Assembly: GCA_036186865.1 (NCBI GenBank)
Contig: AP025040.1
Coordinates: 46,006,321-46,070,320 of the forward strand
Direction of reading: 5' to 3'
DNA length: 64,000 bases
Source of the DNA: Eustoma russellianum
Taxonomy: Eukaryota > Streptophyta > Magnoliopsida > Gentianales > Gentianaceae
Shown: positions 53,501-56,500 of the stretch, one piece after another
How the letters are laid out: each line of letters opens with the position of its first letter
How positions within the stretch are numbered: position 1 is the stretch's first letter
Translations under genes and position numbers: made by a program
The notes under the pieces: model-generated
The model's database searches: none
Seen by the model: the letters and a program-made list of their open reading frames with translations, nothing else
What the model was told of the DNA's origin: nothing

Positions 53501-56500
53501 TATTGGTTTTGTTCTTTTGGGTCTTGAAATGATATGCAAGTTTGTGGTAAAGGCTTTGAATTGTGACTGAAGTTTAGAATAGGTCATAAAGTTATAGAGT
53601 GGATGTTTAGCATACTCTCTTACTCCCTTCATGTGGGCCATATGTCTATTATCTATGTTTGGATCATTAAGCTGTAAGATGCTTTGTTCATTAGAAAGTT
53701 CAATCCCATGTTTTTTTTTGTATGTGTACGTGTATAGACTTTAGTGATGGAAGGCTTGATATGGTTGTCTGTTGTAGTGTGATCCGGGACTGTTGCATGA
53801 GGTACAGTGTTATAAGGAAAGCTAAGTGTTCCTTTATGAAGGTTGGAAGCATGCTGCTGTCTAGGATCTTCTGGTTTAGACCTATTATAACTTATATCTA
53901 TCAGGTTCCAAGTTTTCTCCTGGACTTGATAGTGTTGTTGATTGTCATAAAAAGATAGTGTTTCATTGAAAGATACATCCAATGGAGTGTAAGTTTTCTT
54001 GGTAGAAGGGCAGTAGCATTTATACCCGTTTTGAGTGTCTGAGTACCCAACTAAGATACATTAACTGACTAAGATCAGGTTTGCTTCTATATATTGATTG
54101 TGCATGTACATAGGATGTGCATCCGAGCACCTTAAATGGAAGTTCAGAAAGTAGCTTAGCGTGTGGGCAGCTTATGAGTAATTTTTGTTTAAGTGTGTGG
54201 TAGTTTAGTACCCTTGTGGGCATTCTATTTATAAGATAGGTGGTTGTGCATACAGCTTCCTCTCAATATTGCTTAGAAACATGTATAGAGAACACTAAGG
54301 CCATTGTGACTTCTAACTAGTGCCTGTTTTTTTCTCTCAGCAATCCTATTTTGCTGAGGTGTATTAACATAGGGAGTCTTGTGGTATATGCCTTTATCAT
54401 TCATGAATTGTTTTAAAGACTTATCTAAATATTCAGCAGCATTATCAGATCTCATGGTTTTAATCTTTACACCAAACTGGTTTTGTATCAATTTATGGAA
54501 AACCTCGAGAACGTGACCTGCCTCTGATTTATGTTTAAGTAAATATATCCATGTTATCATGGTATGGTCATCTACAAATATGATAAACCATTTAGTTCTA
54601 CTGATGTTGGTTATACTTGAAGTTCCCCAAATATCAATATCCATCAGGTTAAATGGTAGACTTTTTTGTATAATTGAGTGTAAAAAGTGTAGTTTATATA
54701 TCACTGGAGAGTTGTACAAAATGGCTACTTATAGCCTTGAGTAGAGGCTTTGTAAATGCTGGATAACTATGGCATTTACTAACTATGGAAACAATTCAAA
54801 TAATGAAATCAACAGGATTTCTTTAATTTAGGAAGGAAGTAACTACTGCTAATTATACTTACAAAAAAAGCTACCAGTAATTAGTGTCTCTCTAGGATAT
54901 TGTTTGTGATTTTTTCCTTCTATCTCTGATTTTTTGGGTACATTCTACACCCTCCCCCCTCAAGATGGTTGTAGATATTGATAAAACCAAGCTTGGATAA
55001 TAACGTTGAAAGTCTTTGATAAAGACTTGTTTGGTGAGAAGATCAGCCAACTGTTTCTTTGTAGGAATATACTCAATCTTGATGGTTTTGTCTTCTATAT
55101 TTTCTCGCATGAAGTGTTTGTCATTTTCATATGCCTGGACTAGTCGTGTTGAACCGTGTTTTCAGCATATGGACAGCAGATACGTTATCACGGTATACTT
55201 GGATTGGTTTGTCCAAGTTCACTTAAAACCCTTTTTAGCCACAGTCCTTCACAGACTCACAATGTCAACACTCTTAGTTCTGCTTTTGAATTGCTTCTTG
55301 CCGCAACTGCTTGTTTTTTACGTCTCCATGTAATCATATTTCCCTATACATTAGTGAAGTATCCAGTGGTTGACCTTCTGTCTGTGTTAGAGCCAGTCCA
55401 GTCAGCATCTGTATCAACAGTTGTGGATCTATCTTATTGTTTCTTCAAATGTAATCCCTGGCATGGTGACCCTTTCAAGTACTTGTGAATTCTCATAGCA
55501 GCTTTAAAGTGCTCATCAGTATGTTCATGCATGAATTGACTAATAAAACTCATTGCATAACCAATGTCAGATCTAATTTGCGAGAAATATATTAGCTTGC
55601 ATACTGATTTTTGGAATCTTACTTTATCAGTAGATGTTTTATCACTTATTTCCTTAGATTTATATCCTAGTTCGACAAGAGAGAGAGCAGGTATAGAACC
55701 CAACATCCTTGTTTCTGTTAGTAAATCAAAGACAAACCTTCTTTGTGAGATACTCATTCCTTTTTTATTTCTTGCTAATTCCATTCCTTGAAAGTATTTG
55801 AGTTGTCCAAGATATTTGACTTCAAACTGTTTTGACAGTAGTCTCTTGGTCTTCTTTATGCCTTCTAGATTGTTACCTGTAATTATTATATCATCAACAT
55901 AAGAAAAAGTTTTAATTTGAAAATGACATGAAAAACCAGTAGTTGGTCCTTCCAATATTTTGAAATCTTAGTCCGCCATTAGAAACTAGAGTTTGTCGAA
56001 TATAAAACTTTGTTTTCGAAATGTTTTATCAGTGACATATGAAAAACCAGTAGTTGGTCCTTTCAATATTTTGAAATCTTAGTCCGCCATTAGAAACTAG
56101 AGTTTGTCGAAGATAAAACTTTGTTTTCGAAATGTTTTATCAGGGATAACATTAGGAAAATGGCTTTATTACTATGTTTTCTTTCTGGAGACGTGTGAAT
56201 ATCACTATGACATTTTTCTTATGAGCCTAATACCTAATGCATGTGCTTCCGTCTGATGGTGGCGTCACTTAGGGCAAAGGTTATATTGCTGTCGTATTTT
56301 AAAGTCATTTGTAGCTCAAGTCTTTCTAAGGAACGCTTAGTTTTCTCACATTCATTTCACACTTCTGCGAATCTAATTATGAATGTCTTCTTTCAGGAAA
56401 CTATCCGTGCTTCAGTAACCCATGATCAACAAACCACGCAAAAGATCTCAACACACCCAGCCTTAATAATCAAGGCACCAGCACAAGCAGAGGAAAGTAA

